A stretch of DNA of 49,859 nt from Labilithrix sp. (GTDB lineage Bacteria; Myxococcota; Polyangia; Polyangiales; Polyangiaceae), in NCBI GenBank assembly GCA_028287035.1, contig JAQBQL010000255.1:1-49859 (forward strand). The letters are read 5' to 3'. Made by a program: the position numbers and the translations under genes. The notes beneath the pieces are model-generated. The model was not told where the DNA came from. It did not search any database and saw only the letters and a program-made list of their open reading frames with translations. Numbering within the stretch: position 1 is the first letter of the stretch; each line of letters begins with the position of its first letter. Shown one piece after another: positions 9,647 through 17,445 of this stretch.

Positions 9647-10911
9647 AGGCGCGCTGGCTCTTCCTCCTGATGGCGCTGGTGCTGCTCGCTGCGTGCACGG
9701 CGCTCGCGCAGGACCAGGCGTCCGGCCCTCCGCCGCCGCCTCCGCCGGTGGCGGTGAAGGCGCTCCCTCCCGGCGCCGACCCCGGAGATCCGGGGCCGAG
9801 CAAGGCGATCTTCCCGCCGCAGAAGCTGACCATCCGGTTCGACCACAAGCTTCATGCCGCGCAGGGCGCGTCGTGCACCACGTGCCATCCCGGCGCGGTG
9901 ACGAGCACGAGCGTCGCCGACCACCTGACGCCGAAGGGCACGACGTGCGACGGCTGCCACGGCACCAAGCACGACGACCCGAACCACGTCGCGGCGGGGC
10001 CCGAGGCGAACGGCGCCTGCGTGACGTGCCACCTCGGCTACCACGAGGGCGACGGCAACAAGGTCGCTCGTTTCGAGATCCCACGCGCCAACATGCGCTT
10101 CGATCACCGCACGCACGCCGCGCGCAACATCGGATGCGCGCAGTGCCACGGCGACGTGCAGGAGATCGATCTCGCGACGCGTGACCAGCTGCCCCGCATG
10201 CGCGGCTGCATCGGCTGTCACCAGCATCCCGACGCGGCGGCCCGCGGTGACGCGAAGGCGGCGTGCGAGACCTGCCATCTTCCGGCGGGTCCGCAGGAGG
10301 GCGGGCGCATCCGCACCATGTTCCCGAGCGGCACCCTCGAGCCGCCTCGCTGGCTCCACAACGCGCAGCACACGCCGGACTTCCTCCAGCGCCACAAGCT
10401 GGTCGCCGCGAGCGACTCGCAGTTCTGCGCGAGCTGCCACAAGGAGGAGTACTGCACGGCGTGCCACGACGGCCGCGTGCGTCCGCGCAGCATCCATCCG
10501 AGCGACTACCTGAACATGCACGCGGTCGAGGGCCGGCTCGCCACGCAGAAGTGCACGAGCTGCCATCAGGAGCAGAGCTTCTGCCTCGGCTGTCACCAGC
10601 GCGTCGGCGTCGCGACGAGCGGCGGCGCCAAGGACTCGGGGCGCTTCCATCCGCCGAAGAGCATCTGGAGCGATGCGCCGCGAAGGCCCGGGCACCACGC
10701 CTTCGAGGCGAACCGGAACCTCAACGCCTGCGTCAGCTGCCACATCGAGCGCGACTGCGTCGTCTGCCACGGCGGCCAGGGGATCGGCGGCGGCTTCAAC
10801 CCGCACGGCGGCGGGTTTGTCGGCGGTTGCGCAGCCCAGCTCCGGCGAAATCCGCGGCCTTGCTACGTCTGCCACGACCCGGGTGCGGCCGTGCTGCAGA
10901 GGTGCAAGTGA
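9643..10911 (+). CDS. Exported 13-haem c-type cytochrome (cytochrome c3/c7-like), probable lipoprotein
   Basis: 422 residues, GTG start overlapping the previous stop. The leader ends LLAAC, a lipobox, though signal peptidase I cleavage after TALA is an alternative. I count thirteen CXXCH haem-attachment motifs in order: CTTCH, CDGCH, CVTCH, CAQCH, CIGCH, CETCH, CASCH, CTACH, CTSCH, CLGCH, CVSCH, CVVCH and CYVCH. Histidines preceding the first haems (FDHKLH, FDHRTH) match the distal-ligand pattern of class III cytochromes, so bis-His haems are likely. A Pro-rich linker of about 20 residues separates the anchor from the haem part. No enzyme domain is seen; the role is most likely long-range electron transfer in the envelope. 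Whether it reaches the surface is unknown. Confidence 0.95.
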   Translation: MKARWLFLLMALVLLAACTALAQDQASGPPPPPPPVAVKALPPGADPGDPGPSKAIFPPQKLTIRFDHKLHAAQGASCTTCHPGAVTSTSVADHLTPKGTTCDGCHGTKHDDPNHVAAGPEANGACVTCHLGYHEGDGNKVARFEIPRANMRFDHRTHAARNIGCAQCHGDVQEIDLATRDQLPRMRGCIGCHQHPDAAARGDAKAACETCHLPAGPQEGGRIRTMFPSGTLEPPRWLHNAQHTPDFLQRHKLVAASDSQFCASCHKEEYCTACHDGRVRPRSIHPSDYLNMHAVEGRLATQKCTSCHQEQSFCLGCHQRVGVATSGGAKDSGRFHPPKSIWSDAPRRPGHHAFEANRNLNACVSCHIERDCVVCHGGQGIGGGFNPHGGGFVGGCAAQLRRNPRPCYVCHDPGAAVLQRCK

Positions 10912-10931
10912 CGTGGCGCGGGCTAATTCCG

Positions 10932-10961
10932 TTGCGTCGGGAAGGCGGCGGAGACTATATC
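10932..10961 (+). promoter_or_regulatory. Weak candidate promoter upstream of the 84-residue gene
   Basis: TTGCGT (10932-10937) and TATATC (10956-10961), 18 bases apart, lie in the 105-base gap after the cytochrome gene. Matches to consensus are partial, and read-through from upstream is equally possible. Confidence 0.25.
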
Positions 10962-11004
10962 GGCGGTTCGCAGCTACGCGACACTTCGTCCCTCGTTCGG
11001 CCTG

Positions 11005-11010
11005 AGGAGG
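11005..11010 (+). promoter_or_regulatory. Strong Shine-Dalgarno (AGGAGG) fixing the GTG at 11017
   Basis: A full AGGAGG ends 6 bases before GTG 11017. It is the best ribosome-binding site in the window and supports the small gene being real. Confidence 0.8.
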
Positions 11011-11016
11011 CTCCCC

Positions 11017-11271
11017 GTGAAAGAGCTCGTGCGGTACCTCTTGGACAATCTCTACTTGGACTTCCAGGGCGAGATCTCCCTCGACAACGTGCGTCAGTTC
11101 CTCCGGGGCGACGACAGCCGCGAAGCGAAGGCTCTCCTCCAGAAGCTGATCGAGGACAAGGGCGTCGACGACCTGCTCATCACGCTGGCGGACGTGCTGA
11201 AGGAGCACCTTCGCACGGGCGTCAACGAGCAGGTCATGCGCGAGCAGCTCTCGATGTACTCGGACAGCTGA
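11017..11271 (+). CDS. Small conserved-looking cytoplasmic protein, unknown function
   Basis: 84 residues, GTG start behind a perfect AGGAGG. It is acidic and mostly helical, with no cysteines, signal peptide or membrane segment. Sequence features include LLDNLYLDFQGEISLDNVRQ and a C-terminal helix ending QLSMYSDS. The composition fits a folded helical-bundle protein. The stop TGA overlaps the probable CTG start of the following lipoprotein. I do not recognise the family. Position between a multihaem cytochrome and a lipoprotein with a haem-like motif suggests, but does not show, a link to electron transfer. Confidence 0.8.
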   Translation: MKELVRYLLDNLYLDFQGEISLDNVRQFLRGDDSREAKALLQKLIEDKGVDDLLITLADVLKEHLRTGVNEQVMREQLSMYSDS

Positions 11272-12344
11272 GTCGCTCGGCGGGCCTCCGGCTCGCCACC
11301 CTCACGAGCTTCGCGCTCCCGCTCGCTCTCGGCGCGGGATGTGACGTCGGCACGCAGAGCAACCAGGACACGGTCGGACCCAGCGTCCACGTGGTCGGGG
11401 TGAGCGTCGGCAGCGATCGGCCCATGCCGGCGGACGGCGCGGTGCAGATCGCGTTCGACCGCTACCTGCTGCCGTCGACGGTCAACCGTCAGTCGATCAT
11501 CGTCGTGGACGGCGCGAACCAGCCGCTGCCTCCCGAGCTGACGCCCCTCGTCCTCTACGACCCGATCGCGCGGACCGTCACCCTCGCCCCGCCGCGCCAG
11601 CCGTGGCTCGCCGAAGGGCAGATCTACAAGCTGCTGCTCGGCATTCCCGAGGGCGATGCGGACACCGGTGGCCTCCGCGCCGTCGACCGCGCCACGCTCG
11701 ATCCGGCGGCGCAGCGCCAGTATGCATTCGCGGTCGGGCCGAAGAGCGGCGCGCCCTTCGAGCCGCCGGTCAGCTTCTGCCGTGACGTGCTGCCGGTCTT
11801 CGCCGCCAAGTGCAGCGCGCCGACGTGCCACGGCAGCTACGATGCCGCCGCGGCGGGGCTCCGGCTCACGACGAGCACCGACGTCGCGCGGACCGCGCTC
11901 GGTCGCGTCGCCCAGGGCGCGAACCTCGGCCCTCACGCGAATCTGGTCACGACGAGCGAGCGCCGGTTCGGCGTCGACATGCCGCTCGTCGACCCGGGCA
12001 GCCCGGGCAACAGCTGGCTGCTCTACAAGGTGGAGATCGCGCCCCTTCCAGCTCCGGTCCCGAACCCGCGGCCCGTCACGTGCGAGGCGGCCCGCTCCGA
12101 GGCTCCTGCGTCGCCGTTCGCGCCCCTCGTCCCCGGCGCGGCGGGCCCGGCGAGCGAGGCCGAGCGGGGCGTCCTGAGCGACCACGTGCAGGGCCAGCCC
12201 ATGCCTTACCCGGTGCTCGCACCGGCCGCCTACCGCGACGCGGCGCTCACCTGGGACGAGCGCGAGAAGCTTCGCATGTGGATCCAGCAGCTCCCGACCG
12301 GCGGCAGCGTGCCGGAGTGCGGGGCCTGCGGCACGGCCCCCTGA
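11268..12344 (+). CDS. Lipoprotein with N-terminal Ig-like (SbsA/Big_5-type) domain and CX4CH motif
   Basis: 358 residues if translation begins at CTG 11268. No ATG, GTG or TTG occurs in this frame near the signal sequence, and the CTG overlaps the preceding stop as CTGA. The leader ends in the lipobox LGAGC. Residues about 40-150 look like the SbsA-type Ig domain (PADGAVQIAFDRYLLPSTV... TVTLAP). The second half has DVLPVFAAKCSAPTCHGS, a CX4CH motif typical of myxobacterial secreted proteins related to planctomycete-type cytochrome domains, followed by MPLVDPGSPGNSWLLYK. Whether haem binds at CX4CH is uncertain. The C-terminus has two more cysteines (ECGACG). It is probably an envelope partner of the 13-haem cytochrome. 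Confidence 0.78.
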   Translation: MSRSAGLRLATLTSFALPLALGAGCDVGTQSNQDTVGPSVHVVGVSVGSDRPMPADGAVQIAFDRYLLPSTVNRQSIIVVDGANQPLPPELTPLVLYDPIARTVTLAPPRQPWLAEGQIYKLLLGIPEGDADTGGLRAVDRATLDPAAQRQYAFAVGPKSGAPFEPPVSFCRDVLPVFAAKCSAPTCHGSYDAAAAGLRLTTSTDVARTALGRVAQGANLGPHANLVTTSERRFGVDMPLVDPGSPGNSWLLYKVEIAPLPAPVPNPRPVTCEAARSEAPASPFAPLVPGAAGPASEAERGVLSDHVQGQPMPYPVLAPAAYRDAALTWDEREKLRMWIQQLPTGGSVPECGACGTAP

Positions 12345-12362
12345 GCGGCCGCTCGCGCGAAC

Positions 12363-13313
12363 CTACCCGACGACGCGGTTCCGGCCCGCCGCCTTCGCAG
12401 CGTAGAGATTCTTGTCGGCGAGCTCGTAGAGCATCTGCGGCGACGTGATGGTCGCCGCGAACGTGATGACGCCGATCGACACGGTGCAGCCGAACTCCTT
12501 GTTGTCGACGAGGAAGCGCGCGCTCTCGACGATCGCGCGGACCTTGTCGGCGGCGATGCGGGCGCCGACGTTCTCGACCTCGGGAAGGAGCACCGCGAAC
12601 TCCTCGCCGCCGACGCGCGCGAGCACGTCCTGGCTGCGGAGCCGCGGCTTCACGACGAGCGAGAGCTGCCGGAGCACGCTGTCGCCGGCCACGTGCCCGT
12701 AGGTGTCGTTGATCTTCTTGAAGTGGTCGATGTCGAAGAGGATGAGCGACAGCGAGCGCCGGTAGCGGAGGCTGCGGTTGTACTCACGCTCGAGCGCCTC
12801 GTTGAAGTAGCGACGGTTGTGCGTCTGCGTGAGCGCATCCATCGTCATCAGGCGATAGATCTCTTCGTGGTAGTTCGCCTCGATGTTGTCGCCGGCCATG
12901 TACTTGAGGATGGAGCGACCCAGCTTGACCTGGTCGCCGTCCTTCAGGACCTGCCGCTTGACGTTGGCGTCGTTCACGAACGTCCCGTTCGTCGATCCGA
13001 GATCCTCGATCGCGTGCCGCTGCCCGTCGAAGGTGATGCGCGCGTGGTGACGGCTGATGCTCTCCTGGTCGATCGCGAGGTCAGAGCGCGACGAGCGCCC
13101 GATCTCGAAGGTCGCCTGGGTGAGCGGCGCGCGCCGCCCGAGCTCCGGACCGTAGATGACGACGAGGCACGCGCGGTCCGGCGACGCCGAGACCTGGTTG
13201 AAGCTCACCATCTCGATCGCGGTCACGCGGTCGAACGCGGCGGACGCCCGGTCGGGCTTCTCGGTGATCTCGACGCTGGGGAGCGGGTTGAACCTGGGGT
13301 CTTTCGGGTCCAC
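12363..13313 (-). CDS. FHA-GGDEF diguanylate cyclase
   Basis: 316 residues from GTG 13313. An FHA domain (about 55-140) has the phosphothreonine-binding signature GRSSRSDLAI, SISRHHARI and LGSTNGTFVN. A GGDEF domain (about 155-316) follows, with DALTQTHNRRYF, FDIDHFKKINDTYGH, the active-site loop GGEEF (235-239) and VSIGVI. An inhibitory I-site RxxD (R226-D229) lies five residues before GGEEF, so product feedback by cyclic di-GMP is expected. No membrane segment, so it is cytoplasmic. The FHA domain would let a Ser/Thr kinase, of which four lie nearby, direct cyclic di-GMP synthesis; that link is inferred. Confidence 0.94.
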   Translation of the reverse strand: MDPKDPRFNPLPSVEITEKPDRASAAFDRVTAIEMVSFNQVSASPDRACLVVIYGPELGRRAPLTQATFEIGRSSRSDLAIDQESISRHHARITFDGQRHAIEDLGSTNGTFVNDANVKRQVLKDGDQVKLGRSILKYMAGDNIEANYHEEIYRLMTMDALTQTHNRRYFNEALEREYNRSLRYRRSLSLILFDIDHFKKINDTYGHVAGDSVLRQLSLVVKPRLRSQDVLARVGGEEFAVLLPEVENVGARIAADKVRAIVESARFLVDNKEFGCTVSIGVITFAATITSPQMLYELADKNLYAAKAAGRNRVVG

Positions 13314-13321
13314 GTGCCGGG

Positions 13322-13327
13322 ATCCTA
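13322..13327 (-). promoter_or_regulatory. Candidate -10 element (TAGGAT) of the FHA-GGDEF gene
   Basis: On the minus strand TAGGAT ends 8 bases before GTG 13313, so transcription would begin about 2 bases upstream of the start codon. It lies immediately after the stop of the lipoprotein gene upstream. No -35 was seen. Confidence 0.3.
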
Positions 13328-14467
13328 TCAGGGTACGCAGCCCTGACCGCCCGGGAACTTCATGGTGATGTCCGTTACCCAGTGCGCCTCGGCGGAGCCG
13401 CCCGTGCCGCCCGTGAATCCCCACTGTCCGACGCGCGGCTTGGCGGAGGGAAGCGCGAGACCCGACACGTAGCTCACGTTGTCGATCCAGACGCTGACCT
13501 TGTTGCCGGTGTCGAGGGTGACGCGCAGGAGGTGGTTGTGCGCGTCGCGCACGTTGGGGATGGGGTACTTGCCGAGCGGGGTGACCGGGCCGGCGTCGAG
13601 GACGAGCAGGTACGGGACCGGCGGGTCGCCGGGGTTCTGGAAGGTGTCGATGGCCACCGCGTACCCGGGCAGCGAGCCGGCGCCGTAGTAGCTCCCGTAT
13701 CCGAGCGCGGTCGGCACGCGGCCGTCCATCCAGACGAATGCCATGCCGTCGGCGCCGTCGGCCTTGCTCTCGATCCAGAACGTGGCCGACATGTCGAAGA
13801 CGTCGAAGGTGTACGCGGCGTCCCACCAGAGCGCGCCGACGCCGCCGTTCGCCTGGGTGAGCTGCGCCCAGCCCTGCACCGGCGCGCCGGCATTCGCGAT
13901 GAGCGCGGTGCCCGCGGTGCGCCAGTGCGCGTCGGGCGGCGCGGTGAGGTTGCCGGTGATCGACGCGGGGCGATCGTCGACCTTGCCGTTGCAGTCGTCG
14001 TCCTTGCCGTTGCACGTCTCGGCGGCCCCGGGATGGATCTGCGGGACGGTGTCGTCGCAGTCGACGGGGATGGTCTCGGCGTCGCCCGCGCCGGCATGCG
14101 CGCAGGCGTAGAAGCCGTCGTTGTCCTCGTCGAAGCCCTCGTCGACGACGCCGTCGCACGTGTCGTCCTTGCCGTTGCACGTCTCGGCGGCGCCGGGGTG
14201 CACGAGCGCATCGTGGTCGTCGCAGTCGGCCGGGGTGCTGCCGACCGCGCAGCTCGGGACGCCGTCACCGTCGCTGTCGAAGCCCTCGTCGATGCGGCCG
14301 TCGCAGTTGTCGTCCTTGCCGTTGCAGGTCTCGATGCCCGACGGGACGCACGCGGCAGCGGCGTCGCTGACCTCGGTGGGCGCGGCCGGATCGTCGCCTT
14401 GCGCGCACGAGGCGGCGAGCAGACCGAGGCCCGTCGCGACGAGAGCCAGGGAAAGGAGGCGAAGCAT
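13328..14467 (-). CDS. Lipoprotein with three MopE-type Cys/Asp repeats and an L-type lectin-like domain
   Basis: 379 residues from ATG 14467; an in-frame GTG at 14491 would add eight residues. The lipobox is LLAASC. Residues about 40-160 hold three copies of the MopE-type motif CNGKDD-x-CDG-x(2)-DEGFD, each followed by DxDxDG-like acidic loops (DSDGDG, DEDNDG) and DCDD. In MopE of Methylococcus these are described as metal or calcium binding. The last 210 residues resemble a concanavalin-like (legume-lectin type) beta sandwich: ATFWIESKADGADGMAFVW, YAVAIDTFQNP, LLRVTLDTGNKVSVWIDN, GQWGFTGGTGG. It is likely a surface glycan- or metal-binding lipoprotein; ligands are unknown. The stop abuts the promoter of the FHA-GGDEF gene. 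Confidence 0.88.
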   Translation of the reverse strand: MLRLLSLALVATGLGLLAASCAQGDDPAAPTEVSDAAAACVPSGIETCNGKDDNCDGRIDEGFDSDGDGVPSCAVGSTPADCDDHDALVHPGAAETCNGKDDTCDGVVDEGFDEDNDGFYACAHAGAGDAETIPVDCDDTVPQIHPGAAETCNGKDDDCNGKVDDRPASITGNLTAPPDAHWRTAGTALIANAGAPVQGWAQLTQANGGVGALWWDAAYTFDVFDMSATFWIESKADGADGMAFVWMDGRVPTALGYGSYYGAGSLPGYAVAIDTFQNPGDPPVPYLLVLDAGPVTPLGKYPIPNVRDAHNHLLRVTLDTGNKVSVWIDNVSYVSGLALPSAKPRVGQWGFTGGTGGSAEAHWVTDITMKFPGGQGCVP

Positions 14468-14492
14468 CGATGGAGAAGGTAGCGCTCGCACG

Positions 14493-15524
14493 ATGGGCCG
14501 TCATGCCGCGCCTTTCCGATTGAATCGATCGGGCGGCGGTGCGTCGATCACCGCCTTGAGACGCTCCTCTTCCGCCCTTGCGTCACCCTCGGTCCGCGCG
14601 CTCGCCTGCGCGGCGCCCCTGTTCTTGCTGCCGGGCACGGCGGCCGCCCAGTCCACCGCGCCTGCGTCGCCGCCTGCCGCGAGCACGCCGGTCGCCGTCG
14701 CGCCTCAGGTCACCGCGCCACCCGTCGCCGGTGCGCCGCTCACGTGCGGCGAGACGAGCTGCGCGAAGGACTGCACCTGCGAGCCTCCGCCTGCTGGAAA
14801 GGGCGCGTGCCGCTGCAAGACGCCGACGCTGAGCCCCTCCGTGATCGGGCTCCGGCCCTCACTCACGCACGTCGCGACCGGCACCGTGAACGACTCGGCA
14901 TTCGGCGTCGCCCTCGCGGGAGCGGTCGACAGCTACGCCCTCGACGGCGGCTCGCACGCCTCGATGTTCTTCGCGCTGGGCGGCGGGTCGGCGGGCTTCG
15001 AGGGCGCGTTCGGCGGCACCATGGACCTCGGCTACCGGCTGCCCGTCGCCCCCGACCACGGCCCGTTCGGGCGCATCGGGCTCGGCGGCCGCCTGCAGGG
15101 CAACGACCTCCTCTACTTCTCCGTGTTCGAGCTGCCGCGCCTGTCGCTCGGCTACCAGTACCTGCACGGAAAGACCGTCGCGGAGATCGGCGCGCGCGGC
15201 GGCGCGGTCCTCGCGGGGCTCTACGATCCCGGCGAGGACGGGCGCCGGAAGCTGAACGGCCTCGAATGGGGAGCCTTCGCGGCGGCGCAGGTCGAGTACC
15301 TCCGCTTCGAGGTGAGCGCGACGCGCATCGAGGCCCGGAAGACGCTCACGGGCGAGCCGGTCGACGTCGCTCAGGGAACGTTGTGCTTCGTCGCGGGCCG
15401 GCTCGGCGCCTGCGCAGACGCCATGCTCCTGCACGGCGACGCAGAGATGCGCGCGAGCAGCGGCGGCGTCCGCAGCACGACGTCCGAGTACGTGGGTCTC
15501 ACGCTCGGCGTCGCGGGCTGGTGA
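14493..15524 (+). CDS. Secreted beta-rich protein, possible outer-membrane barrel
   Basis: 343 residues from ATG 14493. A TTG at 14556 would give a more typical signal peptide (hydrophobic CAAPLFLLPG, cut after GTAAA|QS), so the true start could be either. After an Ala/Pro/Val-rich segment comes a compact Cys cluster (CGETSCAKDCTCEPP... CRC, seven cysteines). The remaining 220 residues are glycine-rich alternating strands (FGGTMDLGYRL, FGRIGLGGRLQG, LSLGYQYLHG) ending in VGLTLGVAGW, as in small barrels of outer membranes. I do not recognise a named family. It is divergent from the MopE/lectin lipoprotein with only about 25 bases between. Confidence 0.75.
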   Translation: MGRHAAPFRLNRSGGGASITALRRSSSALASPSVRALACAAPLFLLPGTAAAQSTAPASPPAASTPVAVAPQVTAPPVAGAPLTCGETSCAKDCTCEPPPAGKGACRCKTPTLSPSVIGLRPSLTHVATGTVNDSAFGVALAGAVDSYALDGGSHASMFFALGGGSAGFEGAFGGTMDLGYRLPVAPDHGPFGRIGLGGRLQGNDLLYFSVFELPRLSLGYQYLHGKTVAEIGARGGAVLAGLYDPGEDGRRKLNGLEWGAFAAAQVEYLRFEVSATRIEARKTLTGEPVDVAQGTLCFVAGRLGACADAMLLHGDAEMRASSGGVRSTTSEYVGLTLGVAGW

Positions 15525-15539
15525 CGCCGCCCGGGCCGG

Positions 15540-16655
15540 TCAGATCGCGACTTCCTTCACGGTGATCTTCGCGCGGTCGCCCACGCCGAGACCGAGATCC
15601 GCCGCGGCCTTGATGTACGCCGGCTCGCGGCCCGCCTCGGTGAGCGTCTTCAGGTGCAGGTCGGCGCGGAGCTTCTCGACGATCTCCCAGCCGACCGTGT
15701 CCATCGCGACGGGATCGGTCGTGACGTAGACCGCCTCGTGCGGCTTGACCGCCTCGGGGCGCTTCCAGAGCGGGCCGCCGTCGGCCATGACCTTGTAGCC
15801 GTCGGTGATGCAGAGGCGGATGCGGCTCTTGATGACGTCCTGCGCGTACATCTGGGCGATCTGCGGCGACGCATGGTGCACGTGGAAGTCGTGCGGGTTG
15901 ATGCTGCAGCCGTGGGTCATGTTCTTCAGCTGACCCGTGTAGCCGCAGATGCCGTGGTCCTTGATCAGCGAGAAGCTGATCGCGGCGGTCGCCTCGGTGA
16001 GGTAGCGGACGAACTTGGTGCTCGTTCCGGTGCCCGGGATGAGGCGGTAGTCCATCGTGGCGTTGCCGTTGCCGTGGGTGACGACCTTCACGCCCGCCGG
16101 CACGTTGCTCGCGTTGACGCGCGTGCCCGAGAGGAAATCGCCGTACTGCTCCATGACGGTGATGTGATCGGCCGGGATGCCGGCGGCGATCATGCCCTCG
16201 AGGAACGGCAGGACGAGCTCCTTGTTGGTGCCCATGTTCTGCTTCGCGATGCCATTGAGCTTCACGAGGACGATGTCGTCCTTGTGGACGAACTGCTGGA
16301 TGGCGGTCGTCAGATCCGGCTTGCCGGTGAGCTCCATCAGCGCGCGCGTCAGCATCTCCTTCGCCGCGTCGGGCTTCGGGTAGAGCTGGTTCGCCTGGAG
16401 GGTGTCCTTCTTCGACACCTTCACGATCTTGCCGGGCGCCGAGAACGGCGCGAAGCCGGCGGGCGGGGTCGCCGCGAGGCTCTTCGGCAACGGGTTCGGC
16501 GCGGCTTCCGCCGTGCTCGACACGAGCGACGCGCCCGCGGCTGCGGCGACGGCCGCGGTGCCGAGGAACGTGCGCCGTCCCATCCCGTCTTCGCTGGGGG
16601 TGAGCGCGCTCTCGATGCGGGCCACCTGCACTGCTTCGTCCGATCGATCGGCCAT
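15540..16655 (-). CDS. Tat-exported DUF362 protein
   Basis: 371 residues, ATG at 16655 behind a GGAGG Shine-Dalgarno 5 bases upstream. The N-terminus carries a twin-arginine signal (GRRTFLGTAAVAAAAGASL), so the protein is exported folded, possibly with a cofactor. The rest matches DUF362: DDIVLVKLNGIAKQN, HITVMEQYGD, FSLIKDHGICGYTGQLKN, ITDGYKVMADGGP and YVTTDPVAMDTVGWEIVE. Many DUF362 proteins are fused to ferredoxin domains; this one has none, though it has a few cysteines (HGICG, HGCSI). The molecular function is unknown. It is divergent from the ComEA-like gene across a 209-base gap that contains a strong hairpin. Confidence 0.92.
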   Translation of the reverse strand: MADRSDEAVQVARIESALTPSEDGMGRRTFLGTAAVAAAAGASLVSSTAEAAPNPLPKSLAATPPAGFAPFSAPGKIVKVSKKDTLQANQLYPKPDAAKEMLTRALMELTGKPDLTTAIQQFVHKDDIVLVKLNGIAKQNMGTNKELVLPFLEGMIAAGIPADHITVMEQYGDFLSGTRVNASNVPAGVKVVTHGNGNATMDYRLIPGTGTSTKFVRYLTEATAAISFSLIKDHGICGYTGQLKNMTHGCSINPHDFHVHHASPQIAQMYAQDVIKSRIRLCITDGYKVMADGGPLWKRPEAVKPHEAVYVTTDPVAMDTVGWEIVEKLRADLHLKTLTEAGREPAYIKAAADLGLGVGDRAKITVKEVAI

Positions 16656-16759
16656 CGTGTCCTCCGTCAGCCTCTACGCCTAGCACGGCGGCCGAGGAGC
16701 GGACAAACCCGCATGTTCATGGATCTTTCGGCGCGCGTGAGCGCGAGCACGCGCCGCAG

Positions 16760-16793
16760 CTGGCCCGGCCACCCCGCGGCCTGGCCGGGCCAG
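16760..16793. repeat. Perfect 12-bp inverted repeat (hairpin) between divergent genes
   Basis: Arms CTGGCCCGGCCA (16760-16771) and TGGCCGGGCCAG (16782-16793) are exact reverse complements around a 10-base loop. The hairpin lies between the DUF362 and ComEA-like genes. It is not followed by a T run on either strand and lies upstream of both genes, so it is not a simple terminator. It could be an operator, an mRNA leader structure or a REP-like repeat. Confidence 0.7.
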
Positions 16794-16864
16794 GCGACCG
16801 GCGCGCGAACCTCGCGGAATCGCTGGCGAGCGGCGCCGGCGCGGGACCCGCAAAGGCGCCCGGC

Positions 16865-17440
16865 ATGTCAGGCTCCAAGCTCCCCTCCTCTCCTCGTTCC
16901 GGCGGATCGCCCGCCGCGCCGTCCTCCCCTTCCTCGTGGACGCCGCTCCTCCTGCGCGCATCGGCGGTGCTCGTCGCCTTGTTCGCGCTCGCGTGGATCG
17001 GGCGGACCGCCGCGGCCGGGCCGAGCTCGGTCCCCGCGGCCGACGCGCTCGACGCGGGTGGCCTCCTGCCGCAAGCGCCCGCGTCGCCGCTCTCCGCGGG
17101 CGATGCATCCACGACGTCGACGGCGCTGCCCCTCGAGGTGCCGGCGGCGCCCCCCGCCGCGCCCGCGTCGGGAGTCACGCGCGGGCGCGCGACGCCGAGC
17201 GAGCCGGTCTACCTGAATCACGCGAGCGTCGACGAGCTGCGGCGCCTGCCCGGCGTCGGGCCGAAGCGGGCGGAGGCGATCCTCGTGCTGCGGCAGAAGG
17301 TGGGCCGCTTCAGCCGCGTCGAGGACCTGCTGCGCGTGAAGGGCGTCGGCCGCGGGGCGGTGAAGAAGTGGAGGCCACTCGTGCGCCTCGATGCTCCGCC
17401 GGCACCGGGCGACGGGGATGCCGGCGCAGGCTCAGGCTGA
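16865..17440 (+). CDS. ComEA-like helix-hairpin-helix DNA-binding protein
   Basis: 191 residues, ATG at 16865. A single membrane helix (about 28-48, LLLRASAVLVALFALAW) is followed by a long Ala/Pro/Ser-rich stretch. A C-terminal ComEA-type double helix-hairpin-helix domain (about 122-178) shows VYLNHASVDELRRLPGVG, KRAEAIL, GRFSRVEDLLRVKGVG. ComEA binds double-stranded DNA during uptake for transformation; the anchored form with a linker fits that role. No other competence genes are in the window. The 3' end is 5 bases from the convergent hisG stop. Confidence 0.9.
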   Translation: MSGSKLPSSPRSGGSPAAPSSPSSWTPLLLRASAVLVALFALAWIGRTAAAGPSSVPAADALDAGGLLPQAPASPLSAGDASTTSTALPLEVPAAPPAAPASGVTRGRATPSEPVYLNHASVDELRRLPGVGPKRAEAILVLRQKVGRFSRVEDLLRVKGVGRGAVKKWRPLVRLDAPPAPGDGDAGAGSG

Positions 17441-17445
17441 TGCGC

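Noticed and set aside
15540..16655. Iron-sulfur ferredoxin activity for the DUF362 protein
   Set aside because: The few cysteines do not form a CXXCXXC cluster motif.
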